A DNA stretch of 64,000 nucleotides, from the NCBI GenBank assembly GCA_029582165.1, contig CM055874.1:44337883-44401882 (forward strand). Reading direction: 5' to 3'. A program made the position numbers and the translations under genes. The notes under the pieces are model-generated. The model did not search any database. It saw nothing but the letters and a program-made list of their open reading frames with translations, and was not told where the DNA came from. This document shows positions 47,353 to 58,200 of the stretch, piece by piece (within the stretch, counting starts at the first letter, position 1; each line of letters starts with the position of its first letter). Origin of the DNA: Portulaca oleracea. Its lineage: Eukaryota > Streptophyta > Magnoliopsida > Caryophyllales > Portulacaceae.

Positions 47353-48720
47353 AGCCTACTTGTGTTGACCTCTCTTGATGTACCAAAATTTTTTCAGTTT
47401 ATTGTAGATAGTTTAGAAAGTACTCTAGAGGAGAACGTATAGTTCATTATTGGGATATAAAGCAGCGGTTGGGTGTGCTGAAGTGCATGACATATAAGTT
47501 ATAAGCCTTAAGAAATCAAACCAAGGCATGTATTTAAGGCTCCTGTCTATAGGCGCGCTTTATAAAAATAAGGCCACAAGAATACTTAGTTCTTTTGCCT
47601 CAAATGTGAAAAAGGGTCAATTTTTAGGCAACATTTTAACCTTTATTGTGTTGTGCCAAGAAAATTGGGCATTTCATTGCCCTGTATTTCTTTATCACAG
47701 CCTAATACTCGATAATATGTGGTCCTACTACTGTCAAAGGGTAGGATTTCCCACAAAACTCCCTACTCCAACCCATTCCTCCAAACAGGGAGGGGGGCTC
47801 CGGCATGCCATTTGGATTACAATTACGAGTGGCATAGAAGACATTCATGAAAGTATATTCTGTAGAAGACCGAGGATTACCTTTGAGCAACTTCTTTTCG
47901 GGACATATAACGAATTTTCTTCTCAAAACATCGTTCTTTCCGCTTTTCTCGAAATTTAACTAGAGAAGCAATCCTACTTGAGGTACTTAAGCCACATGAA
48001 GGACTGTCCAATTCCTGTGACAAATTCCCATTCGCAAAATTCAACTACATGAGAAAAGTTTAGAACTAACAAGTTTGGAGTACACTTATGCTACATTGCT
48101 AGTAGAATTGTACCGTATTATGCTGTTGTAATAGAAACTCTGAAGTAGGCATTTTGATCGATGCATCTTGCCCTCCCAACAGTAACAAAACAGCTTGGAC
48201 CTATGAACCACATTTAACCAATCAAGAGTTGGTGCCACCCAAGAGTAATAAGCCAACAGTAGAATCAGAGTTTACCCTAGGAAGATAATTACTTCGTTCA
48301 CCAGGGCAAATTTTGGGTCTTCCGTTATTTCCAACAATTAATAAATAAAATAGAGAGCTTTCCCTTGAACAATTCCTCCCTAAAAACTCACAAAAATTAC
48401 TGAATACATACCCTTTGAATCAACAATTTTCATTTACTCAACAAATAGGCGGCTAGAATTCCCCAAAATGCAATCGAAAGAGAAATTAAGCTGGAACAAA
48501 GACAGCAAAATTGAAGAGAAGAGAGAGAAGAGAGAAGCAGAATTACCTTGTCGCGAGTGATGCCGGGAAAGACATAGACGTGGCCCTCGAAAGCGAGGGT
48601 AAGTTCACTGGGAGGTGTTTTGAAGGAAGGAGAAGAAGCAGAACACATTGGGGCGTTTACATTGCCGGGAATTGCTATGCTGACAGCGGCGGCGGTGAAG
48701 TCGTCGGCGTCGTCCTCCAT
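35118..48720 (-). CDS. TIFY-CCT-GATA transcription factor (ZIM-like, GATA24/ZML type)
   Basis: Ten exons read 5' to 3' on the minus strand: 48720-48547, 48200-48114, 48044-47881, 39372-39271, 38574-38460, 38368-38312, 38218-38156, 37959-37891, 36507-36427 and 35210-35118. Together 1005 bp, 334 aa; every junction keeps phase with GT-AG borders. Order: TIFY motif ([11 protein letters not shown], about residue 41, continuing [10 protein letters not shown] in exon 2); CCT domain ([20 protein letters not shown], about 111-150); GATA zinc finger CX2CX20CX2C (Cys180, 183, 204, 207) with [12 protein letters not shown]; an acidic Ser/Glu-rich tail. The 20-residue finger loop is the mark of this subfamily, whose Arabidopsis members are nuclear DNA-binding regulators (light and stress responses). 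The start ATG (MEDDADDF) is the first in frame; upstream TTG is not a start. Intron 3 is 8508 bp and carries the transposons listed separately. No domain is damaged. Confidence 0.95.
35278..35640 (-). other. Unrecognised open frame in GATA-gene intron 9
   Basis: A 120-codon minus-strand frame inside the last intron. The middle ([20 protein letters not shown] to [16 protein letters not shown]) looks like a folded protein rather than random translation, but I do not recognise it. It is not part of the GATA coding sequence, whose exons join in phase without it. It may be a captured gene fragment or an old insertion. Confidence 0.3.
38575..39270. other. GATA-gene intron 4
   Basis: 696 bp without coding sequence. 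Contains GA-rich (38920-38955) and T-rich low-complexity stretches and a GGGTGCCTTCGGACTGCGG-type word near 38689 that may be a MITE end. Confidence 0.45.
39373..40598. other. GATA-gene intron 3, 3' part
   Basis: Non-coding. A compound microsatellite, (TG)n followed by (AG)n, at about 40452-40505. Open frames across it are artefacts of the repeat. Confidence 0.5.
41228..41590 (-). pseudogene. hAT transposase dimerisation domain, left arm
   Basis: Minus-strand frame with [34 protein letters not shown] and [10 protein letters not shown], the C-terminal hAT dimerisation motif. The canonical ST-GGR is TMGDR here. No catalytic region is left upstream in frame. Confidence 0.88.
42340..42870 (+). 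pseudogene. hAT transposase C-terminal remnant, right arm
   Basis: Inverted homologue of the left arm, on the plus strand. LDPRYK motif at about 42352-42372, then the dimerisation region at 42685-42775 (STWGRILTK), ended by a TAA. More decayed than the left arm. Confidence 0.8.
43631..43810. mobile_element. Truncated Stowaway-like end
   Basis: Left end TACTCCCTCTGTTCCATATT followed by sequence shared with the element at 52151 (GCAATATTATACTTTTGGAT, TTTTATATAACAAACCATT). I find no matching right end. Confidence 0.6.
43811..45559. other. GATA-gene intron 3, middle part
   Basis: Non-coding; no recognised element. Confidence 0.4.
46067..46320. mobile_element. MITE of the 31645 family, inside the LINE
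   Basis: The right end (AAGTAGGGATTATTGGCA, TTAGAATCCAATTTTCC) matches the family of 31645-32184. It also has its own inner inverted repeat, GGTTCCAAAAAAATAAAATT at left against AATTTTATTTTTTTTGGAACC, around ACTCGGTGGAAAGCTGACGT and its complement. The left outer end is missing. Confidence 0.7.
46752..47165. repeat. Tandem duplication within the LINE
   Basis: Two direct copies of about 207 bp (46752-46958 and 46959-47165), perhaps 85% identical, both starting CTTCATTCATATCTCT. Both contain CTCCAAGCACTTCCATAACA and CAATCCCTGTAAAAC. Confidence 0.85.
47275..47350. repeat. (TG)n microsatellite
   Basis: About 76 bp of TG repeats with a few interruptions, inside GATA-gene intron 3. Confidence 0.95.
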
Positions 48721-48927
48721 GTTCGCCGGAAGCAAACCCTAGGCTGAGGCTGAAGAAGAAGAAGAAGAAGAAGATGAAAAGATGTTTTGTTTGTTTGTTT
48801 GCTTGAGGAATGAAGAGAAGTTGGAAGAGACAAAGGGAGAGAAAAGTGGGGAGGAAAAAGGGGGATTTTAGAATATTGACTAGATTTTGTTGCAGACTCA
48901 AGTCTACTCTACTCTCCTGAGCCCTCA

Positions 48928-48944
48928 ATATATATATATATATA
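48928..48944 (-). promoter_or_regulatory. Probable TATA region of the GATA gene
   Basis: A run of TATATATA about 210 bp upstream of the start codon on the minus strand. The 5' leader after it contains a (CTT)n tract just before the ATG (48750-48775 on the plus strand). Confidence 0.5.
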
Positions 48945-49082
48945 CACACATTTTCGGATTCTGAGTAATAGACGAACAAACTTCTTTGTTTATTCATAGG
49001 AAAAGAATTAAGAGACAAGGTTCAGGGTCGCCCCACCACTCACCTACGGACCACGGTCGTCGTACTACAGGGATTGACCTAG

Positions 49083-49245
49083 TGCAATTTATTAGGTGCT
49101 CCCGGAGCACGTGCTCCAGATTTTATAATTGTTCACACACATGTATTACGTTGTTCACTCTAATTGTTATGATTGTTCACACTGATTCATATGATTATTC
49201 ACTCGCAAGTATCCGGAGCATATGCTCCGAGTGCATGTAATATAT
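49083..49245. repeat. Short element with palindromic ends and 22-bp repeats
   Basis: Two 14-bp palindromes, GGAGCACGTGCTCC (49101-49114) and GGAGCATATGCTCC (49215-49228), enclose four 22-bp units sharing ATTGTTCAC. Same unit length and core as the array at 12609-13258. Non-coding. Confidence 0.75.
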
Positions 49246-49296
49246 ATTGTTGACCTAGTGTTTGACTACTTATGCCTTTTTTTTTCTTTTTTTTTT

Positions 49297-50072
49297 GGTA
49301 AATTGCTCTCTAGTGTTGGGCTTAGGATTGAGTTTAAAATGAAATGTTTTTTTTACAACTATGTGTTGCCATCAATCAACTTGGTCTAACCAAGAATTTA
49401 TTTTTGATTAAAATTTGGTAAAAGCAAGTAGGCCTGCTGTTGATGTGATACGTCTGATGTATTTAACATAAGTAGTCGGCGAACTTTAATGTAGATTAAC
49501 CCAAAACAATGAGGTGGTTAACCCAGACATAACTTGGTTAACATGAACTTATTATGGGTTAACTGTCCATTGTAGGTGAACCCAGACCAATGAAGTGATT
49601 AACCCAAAATACAGTAGATTAACATGAACTTGTTCTGGGTTAACCGTCCACGGTGTCCAAGTTGATTGTTTTATGTTAGCATCATTACTCGTATTGTTCA
49701 TGATCCTAAAGCATAACTTACGTAATTTTTACTTTATTAATTACCAATTTCAGTATACAAACCTTATGTTGGAACTATGCGTTAAGAGTATGTGAAGTTC
49801 ATTGTAGTTAACTCAGACCGATGATGTGATTAACCCAAAATACAGTAGATTAACAAGTTGAAAGAATAGGGTAACTGCAAACGCAATTTTAATTGTTAAA
49901 TATTCATTTCTCATCATTACACCTATGCATATAGGTTTGGTTCTAGTAAAAAATACCAAACTGTAAATGTTTTTTGGTCAAATGTGAGTTTGATTGAAGG
50001 TAACACCAAGTTGTAAAAAAAAGTCAATCATTGTAAATAAATCTTAAGCCCAACACCACAATGTAATTAACC
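49297..50072. mobile_element. Mutator-like MITE with long terminal inverted repeats
   Basis: About 776 bp. The first and last about 100 bp are imperfect inverted copies (GTGTTGGGCTTAGGATT against AATCTTAAGCCCAACAC, and onward through the ACAACT and TCAATCAA stretches). Flanking T-rich sequences could be a 9-bp duplication. The middle repeats GGTTAACCCAGA and ACCCAAAATACAGTAG words. Confidence 0.72.
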
Positions 50073-50633
50073 CCTTTTTTTAATATTTATGAACATATTA
50101 GAGAGCATTTTTGCGTTTGGTTGGTCAAAAACTTTAAGAAAATTGGTTGATTTTTTCGAGTTGACTTATTTTCTCCTTGTTTGGTTACATTTAAGTTTTG
50201 GAAAAAATTTAGAAAAGGTCTGTAATTTCTCACATTTATTCAGAAAAAACTCATCCGATGTGTATAGGAAATTTTTCCCATGAAAAACTTCCTGGGGGAA
50301 ATTTTCTCCAAGAAAAGTTTCCTAAAATTCTCGGAAACACTCTCGGAAATTAAATTACATAAATAAATTGATGCAATATTTTATATATATTAAAACACAA
50401 GCACTTAAGGGAATTCTAAACCTAGAAGAGATAATTTGGGAGGTTTGACATTTCCAAAGCACATTCCAAACCAACATAATTTAGGGTCCGTTTGGATTTA
50501 GAAAAACAACATGGGAAAAAATAATTTGACAATGAGAATGTTTCCTTTGTTTGAATCGAAGGAAAAGGAATGAGAAAAAAATAGTTGAAAAACTCCATGA
50601 AAGATTTGGGGTAAGAAAAAATAAAAAATTCCC

Positions 50634-50679
<46 letters not shown>

Positions 50680-52150
50680 GATCTAGAAAATTGAAGATTC
50701 ACACTCTCTCTCTCTCCATATGATCTAGAAAATTGAAGATTCACATTTACAAATTTCCATGCAACTTTACATTTACTCTACTTGAGGTTTGGTATAATAA
50801 TTTTTATATAACCCACCTTTGTGAAATAATTTTTACCTTACCTTACATAAGTTATAAGTCTTTTTTATCCTACCTAAGGTTTTTCGTAATACTTATTACA
50901 TACCCCACCTTTGTGAAATAAATTTTACCCTACTTTACATAACTTGTAAGTTATTTTTACCCTACCTGAGATTAGCTGTTATAACTATTACACACTCCAT
51001 ATTTGTGAAATAATTTTTACTCTACCTAACAATAGTTGTAAGTGATTTTTACTTAATTTGCTATAGCAGTAAGTGTTCTAGATTTTTGAATTTCGTCATT
51101 AAAATTAGTTGAGTGATTATATTAGTGTAATGCATCTAATTAGTCAACAAAAATGTACAATTCAAAGCTTGTCTACTAAATCATGTAGGCTAATCGAAAC
51201 TATGTTCACTACATGAAAAGTTCAAGTTGGGAGACACTTCTCATGATATTCAATTCACTCCCTGCTTCCTTGGTGTTATATTTGTGTGTTTATTAAATCC
51301 ACAATATAGCAAAGATGTTTTGGGATGGTTTATAAATCTCATACACTCGAAATGGTGGGGGTTTGCTAAATACTTTTAAGTGTATGTGTGAAAATTATGT
51401 AAATTGATGTAAAATATAAAAGGTTACTCATAAGTAAGTGATTCGGCACAAGGTTAAGTCTAATGGACTTTACAATCCCAATCGGAACATTTTACAATGA
51501 CATGATAAATATTGATTTCAACAGTGACCATGGAACCCTCCAGAACATGAACTTTGCGGGAACATGTCAACACAAGCCATGTTGGATATGACACAGATCG
51601 TGTACTTGTCTGAGAATCCAGAAGAAGCAAGCAGACATTGACACAGGTCATGCCAGGACCATAGGGGACGTGTTGTCTAGGCATGAATCATATTGTGTCA
51701 AACAGTGCCTTTATCCTGATTTTTGCCCGGTTTAAGTTTTATCTTGACTTTTCACATGAGTGAATAATAATGACTATCATTATTTTTTAATTATTCAAAT
51801 TGATAAGACACATCCTTTTTATCTATTTTAAGAGATATCTTTGATTTTATCTGTTTTATTTTAGTGTCTCTTCAAGACCTATAAACTAGTGTCATGGGTG
51901 TCATTTGTTCATTGGATTTTGATTCAATCAAAACACACCTCTCTAGTTTTCAACTGCAACATTTCTAAAGATGAGAGGAAATTTGAAACTCAATTATTAA
52001 GTTTAGTCGATGAAGCTTTATCTCAAAGACTTTATACGTTTTATATAAAAAAAACTAAGGAGAGTATGTGCGCCCCTCTCGCTATGTAGAATTTTTCAAT
52101 CCATCTTTATTGTGTTTCCAACAATGTGTACCTAGTTATGAAGGATTTAT
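50073..52150. other. Intergenic, MITE-like and low-complexity sequence
   Basis: No gene. 50100-50350 has GTTTGGTT and TTTCCCATGAAAA words like the MITEs at 55930 and 59027. (TC)n at 50637-50678. The 26-bp ATGATCTAGAAAATTGAAGA-type word is duplicated at about 50677 and 50721. About 51500-51690 has GACACAGATCGTGT-type words as at 15035-15205. Confidence 0.45.
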
Positions 52151-52926
52151 TACTCCCTCCCTATTTATTTGTCCACTTAACTAACTTTTTTTGTGGCTCA
52201 TTAGCTATCATTTTACATTTTTAATGTAACTTTTACCAATTATACATCTATATATATTCTCCATCCGTCATAATTAATTTTACAAATTTAAGTAATTTTA
52301 TGATTTTCTCCCTAACTTTATTGTTTATATTAGTACTTCCCACTCTCCTGAAGCTGTAAATAAATATTGAGACTTTGTGTCATAGGCAATATTATACTTT
52401 TAGGATATTATTTTTTGTTGTAAATGTAATAGTAATGATTTTATATAACAAATCATTGTATATGTTAAATAAACTAATAATTAAAGTTGTTAAGGTTTGA
52501 TTTGTACAATTTTTAAGTTGATTTTTGGATGTAAATCATATGAAGTTGCACCTTATTGGCCAATAATAATATAACTTTTTTTGGATGTAAATGTTATGTA
52601 GTGTAGGGTGTTGGACAAAAATAGTACAACAACCACTTCCAAGTGATGATATGCTAACGTGTGTGGCGGAAATCAGTGGAAATCCAGCGTAGACTTGAGG
52701 TTTGTGCAACATATGTCAGCAAACCATAGTCCACGCTGGAATTCCACCACACATGTCAACAAACCATTGCCAGAAAGTGGCTGACATATTATTTTTTGTC
52801 CAACACCCTCACATTTGTGTCCATTAAAAAAGTTGGTATTATCTTTTGGTCAATAAGATGTAACTTTGTATTATTTACATCCAAAAATTCGTTTTAAAAC
52901 GATAAATGATATGGAATAGAGGGGTA
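52151..52926. mobile_element. Nested MITEs
   Basis: Outer ends TACTCCCTCCCTATTTATT (52151) and GATATGGAATAGAGGGGTA (52925) are Stowaway-like. Inside, an inverted pair, TTTTTGGATGTAAATCATAT (from about 52522) and TATTTACATCCAAAAATTC (to 52890), marks a second element. Within that, TAGGGTGTTGGACAAAAATA (about 52603) and TTTTTTGTCCAACACCCT (to about 52809) mark a third, whose interior pairs AGCGTAGACT with AGTCCACGCTGG. Confidence 0.72.
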
Positions 52927-53116
52927 CCCGAGTAGCAGTTTAATTTAAATAAATGTTGGAGTTTTAGATGGGGCATTTTGTTTGAATAAAATGGAGACAT
53001 AGCAAGCGTTAATAGTCATATTTCAACTTAATTAACTGGAAATTTTGTGATTAGAGAGGGATTAATTGGAGGTCCTGAAGCTGAAGGAGAGAGAGAAAGA
53101 GAGAGAAGTATCAACC

Positions 53117-54627
53117 GTGAATGTGGACGAAGAGATTGAGAGGCTAAGAGAGGAAATCCAACGCCTTGGTCAACCCCAAGATGATGGCTCTTACACGGTC
53201 ACATTCATCTCTTCGTATTTCCTTCTAATTCCATTCCACTTTTTATGAAATTCTATATATTTATCATCTTTCCTTATATCCCATTACATGAATGAATGAA
53301 TATCTATGGTGGTTTTTTTTTTTTGAAAAAAAAAGGTTCTTTTTGAGCGAATAGATATTGATCTAGGTTGTTTGTTATAAATGTTGATGTTGTGCGAATG
53401 GTGTAATCAACTCATCGCCCTACCAACTGATGACGGATGAATCTCATATGTCATATAAATGTCTGAAATCTTACCATTCAAAAGAGGCTATCCAAATTAA
53501 CATTTATCCAATTGTACTTCTCATATGCTATAGTTGTCTGAGTGATCGCCTCTGGAGTTATAATTGCAATCATCCTTTTGATACTTTGGAAATATATAGC
53601 AAAGGCTTGCAGGGTTGCATACTTGAATATGTATGAACGGATAGATGGCTTTCGATTCTTCCCCTGATCTGATCCGTAAATCCTCATCACTGTTGTCCAT
53701 TGATCAATATCTTTTTGTCTAGTTTGTGTGTCTCAAGTAGACAGAGGGAAAAGAAGTACAACAGAATGCTATGCAGATGTTTTAGGGGCCCCTTCATAGC
53801 ATTTTTGGCTATTCCATATAAACTTTATTTATGGGCCATGGTGATTCTTCTACCATCTTGCTCAATGTGATCAAAACAATTACTATCTCCCTTTGATAGA
53901 AGTCCCTTTGATCGAAAAACAACAGGTATCATGTTTGATATTGCCCTTCCTTCTATTCTATATGCATCAGTAATGTACTCCTATTAAGCTGCAGAGGAAG
54001 AGCTGAAGGGGGGGGGGGGGTAGACCCATAATGTTTGATAAAATGAAGAATTCGGTATGACAGATAATCTTAGAATGGTATGTAGCAAGCTGAAACTAGA
54101 CATACTGTTTCAGGCAAGAAAAGAGTAGTTAATATCGACCCTCTCCTCATTTCGTTCTTCCACCTCATAAGAATTACTGAACTTTGCAAAATATGTGTTA
54201 TTAACCCCTCCAACCCTGAGGCAGTGAACACATTCAGAAATTATGTGAACCAAAACCTACCTTTATGTAACTCAACTGTATTGGTTAGGTTGTTGTATGA
54301 GGCAGTGATAGCTTTGATTGATTCTACTAGTGTTAGTCGCTTGGATAGGCTTTCTCCTGATGCATTTTACAATGTTGTAAAGTATCAGCATACATACAGT
54401 AAGAATTTTCTTGAATGTTTTTTCTGTTTTGATTCCTGCAAATGTAGGTGACATTTGGTGCTCTGTTCAATGACGACCGTTGTGCAAACATATTTGAAGC
54501 CCTAGTTGGAACATTAAGAGCTGCAAAGAAGCGGAAAATTTTGGTGTATGATGGAGAGTTGCTGCTACAAGGGGTACATGACAACGTCGTCATCACCCTT
54601 AAACCTGAACCAGCCACCCCTAATTAA
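53117..54627 (+). CDS. Costars-family protein (ABRACL-like), start codon altered
   Basis: Exon 1 53117-53197 and exon 2 54448-54627 give 86 codons plus stop: VNVDEEIERLREEIQRLG, then GSYT, then VTFGALFNDDRCANIFEALV, LRAAKKRKI, GELLLQGVHD. This covers essentially the whole Costars domain, a small winged-helix-like protein linked in animals and Dictyostelium to actin regulation; the plant role is little known. Exon 2 is fully conserved. Oddities: the first codon is GTG where relatives have ATG (MNV); an in-frame TAA sits at 53063-53065, so no upstream ATG can serve; an out-of-frame ATG follows at 53121; and the donor (ACG/GTCACA) is weak. Possible explanations are non-AUG initiation (CTG codons at 53075 and 53081), an unseen 5' exon, or a gene starting to decay. 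Confidence 0.85.
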
Positions 54628-55278
54628 TGCAACATAGAAGATACAACTTTCAGAACACAACCACAGTACGGATTCGCGAGACTACATTTGTATTAGATCA
54701 TATCTATGTTTTATTTAAGTTGATTCATGATATTACTGAAGATTGGTTCGCTGAGCAAACTGACCAAAGAACACAATTATACTGTCATTGCCTACTAATT
54801 ATATGTCATTCCCTACTCACAACACTGAGTTCAAATAGAAATCGAAAGGTTTGATATTGTTGCTAGTATTTCGCCGAATCTCTGAGGTTTTCAATATGTA
54901 CCATATCTTCAAAATCTCATTTCGCTTGAAATTCAATATTCGTACATATAGATACATATTTATAAACTATTGTTCGTATCTTTTAAAATATTACAAGTTC
55001 AAATCTCATTTCGCTTAAGTTCCCGTTAAACAAATAGACCACACTTACAACATTATCAGGTGAATAAATGTCAAAACCAAATGAATATATGTTCTCATAT
55101 GGAAACTGCCAAGTTTTTAGAGGAACACAAAGTTGCACTACACAAGCAAAGCTTAGATACAAGGCAATTAACAGCACAGATGCATCAGCAACAGGCAACA
55201 TAGGATCAATTAGCAACATGCATATCCACAACATGTTGCACAAACTCTTATTACTATGAGCAGCCAATTTGAAATTGC
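54628..55278. other. Between the convergent Costars and dienelactone-hydrolase genes
   Basis: About 650 bp holding the 3' ends of both genes. No other coding region seen. Confidence 0.45.
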
Positions 55279-58200
55279 TTAGGATAAGAATCGAGACATC
55301 CATGATTGGAAGCGAGACCAAGCTAATTCAACGGCTGCTTCATTTTGGTCGTGCAATCCCATTTTCTTTCTCCTCTCAATGCCTTCAGGCGACCTGTTCA
55401 TGAAAGCATGCCCACATCCTGGATATATGTGTACCTCGTATGGCACCGCTGAAGCCTTCAGCTTTTCCTCCAAAGCTTTTGCAGCCTACAAATTCAATAT
55501 ATCATATAAATCATCAACTGTAGTACTGTACACATGGGCATATCCCCATAGACTCTAAGGGTGGTCATGGCCATCCCTAACTTTTTTTTTTTTCAATTTA
55601 GTATAATTTTGGATGAAAAAAATGGATTGTATATTTATAAAAATAAGTGTAATAATGTATCTGATACCCCTAATTTAAAGGTCTAGATCCATCACTGATT
55701 GTACACAAGGCTTAGATTAAAAAAGCCCAAGGCAAAACAAGGCGCAAAGGGGTCCTGGGGCCCATGCGTGGCCTCCGAGGTGATGGTGCATGCCTTTTGC
55801 AATGCGCACTTCAATGTACATATTTTCTTTACATGAAAACCATTCCCACGTGCATGCACAAAGGTTGAGGGGGCTAATTAGAAGGAAACATAACAAAAAG
55901 AATCTTTTGTACATTTCTTTTTTCACTGAGGGTGTGTTCGGTACGTGGGGAGAAAAGTCATTTTCTAGAAAAAGATTCATTTTCAGGTGTTTGGCGGCCA
56001 AAAACCTGAAAACCATTTTCAGTGAAAATCATTTTCCCCCTCTTTGTAAACTATTCTCTTAGGTCCAATACTAAGAAAATCCAACTTCCAGTTCCATTTT
56101 ACTCTTCACGGCCCAAGTTCTACACGTTCGCTCCTATCTCTACCTGAAACATTTCATTTCTCATTCGGTTCTTCTTCTTTCATCCGTCTCCTCTTTCTCT
56201 CTATGCCCTTTTCCTCTCTCATCCATCCTAGGAGAGGTATACATCCATGTATCTACCAAACAAGTGAAAATATCACTTAAAAACTTACTTTCCTGGAAAA
56301 CCGTTTTACAAGGAAAACCATTTTTTTGAAAAATGATTTTCACTTGCATCAAACACACTAAGATCCAAAAGGCGTACCTTTTGTGGGCCCTTTGGATGAG
56401 CCTCCCCTCACCCTGCCATTGGGCTAGGCATGCCTATGACACAAAGTCTACAACTGTCCTACTCATTCCTCATTGCACATCTATGCAGGTATAAAATAGT
56501 TGCCTTGGTATAGAATACAGATGAATGATCCTCAGTCAACTTACTTAAACCAGTCCAGCAAATACCTAGCAAAGCAGTAGAACAATGAGCATCATAGGTC
56601 CAATGCCTTTGGAAAATGTTCAGTATGGAATCCTGGGACTGTTCTACTGTACGAATTTGCTACTAGAGGCAGCCTCTAATGTTATCAAACAGGATAAAAT
56701 CTCTTAGTTGTGTCGGCTCTACCTAGTTACCCGGATTTTGAGATTCCTAATCTCTATTTTTTCCCTTGACTCTTAGTTTAAAAAGGCGCACCTCAAGTGT
56801 GCCCAGTCCTAGTGAGGCGCAAGCCTCAGACCTTGGCGCCTCACGCAGGGTGAGGCGAGGCTCATTGAAAAAGCCCACAAAAGGCACGCCTTTTGAGCGT
56901 CTTTTGGATCCGAGTGAAAAGGAAATGTAAGAAAGATTCTTTTTGCTATGTTTCCTTCTAATTCAATCCCCTCAACCCTAAAACCTCTCCAGAAACACTC
57001 ACAATTTCTGCTATCTCTAGTACATTGATGTGGGAATGATGTTCATGCTAAGAAAACGTAAACATATGGAGTTTGCCTCGCATCCAAAATGCGAGCACCT
57101 TTGCCTCAGAGCCCGCGCCTAGGCTGCAAGACCTCTTTGAGCCTCTTTTTAATCTAAGTTTTGACTTCGTTTTTTTTTTTTTTTTGGGGGGGGGGGGGGG
57201 GATTTGAGAAGGGATCATACGGTCACATCTGAAAAGCCAACAATGTTATCCAGCTCTCCGAAATGAGCTTGGACAGGAACTTTAGCCTGAGCAGGATCAG
57301 CAAGCTCTGGTGAAGGAACTCCATAGAAGGCAACAACAGCATCAACACCAGGGACAAGAACAGCACTTGCAATGGAAAGAGCACCACCCATACAGTATCC
57401 TGTAACTCCAACCTACAAACACAAAATATTCAAAATGCTCATTCATAAAGCAAAGCCCTCAGTTCAGTTGATGACAAACGATGTTGAAGTTGAACGGGGA
57501 AATCAAATGTTATGCAATAAGGAAGACAGAGGGAACACCTTGTTGGAACCATTTGCTTTAAGCCAGTTGACAGAAGCTTCAATATCCTTAACAGCACCTT
57601 TCCAATCAAGACCTTCCATCAAATGTTGAGCTTCTGCAACATCCAAACCCACCTTTCCACGGTACAAGCTGGAGTGATCAAACATTATAGAATCAAAATC
57701 GATATTATGATCACACAAGCTAACATCCTCCAAAGTTTACTAGCTTTCTTATTGTGGATAGAGAGATTTAAGAATTATTTACTCGGGAATAAATGTTTTG
57801 TAGCCGGGCTGCAGCTGGGAGATTTTCATTGCATGGTTCTTGATCTCAAAGTCCACACCCCACCACTCTTGAAGCACCACTATCCCTGGGGCATCGTCTT
57901 TCCCAGTAATATATGCGTCAAAGGTCTAATTCACATGACAAACAAACAAACATTTTTCATGAGATGAAGCTTAAATTCTTCAAAATATAAGACTATAACC
58001 TCTATCAACATGAAATATTGAACAGATTTGTGAAAAAAAAAAAATAATCAAAGAACATGCATTTGGACTGACAAACAGATAGATAGATCACTTTTATTCA
58101 TCAAAACAAATGAACTTCCAGCGACAATAAAAAATTTTCCAGAATACACAACTAGAAATGCATTTCAAAACTGGTACTCAATTCCATTCAACTCTACCAC

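Noticed and set aside
47702..47926. 74-codon minus-strand frame that at first looked organellar
   Set aside because: It overlaps GATA exon 3 in another frame; the CCT reading is far better supported and spliced in phase.
47528..47959. 143-codon plus-strand frame
   Set aside because: Lies opposite GATA-gene exon 3 (CCT domain) and has no motif of its own.
55717..56062. Open frames on both strands in intron 4 of the dienelactone hydrolase gene
   Set aside because: They fall across a MITE and word repeats and have no conserved motif.
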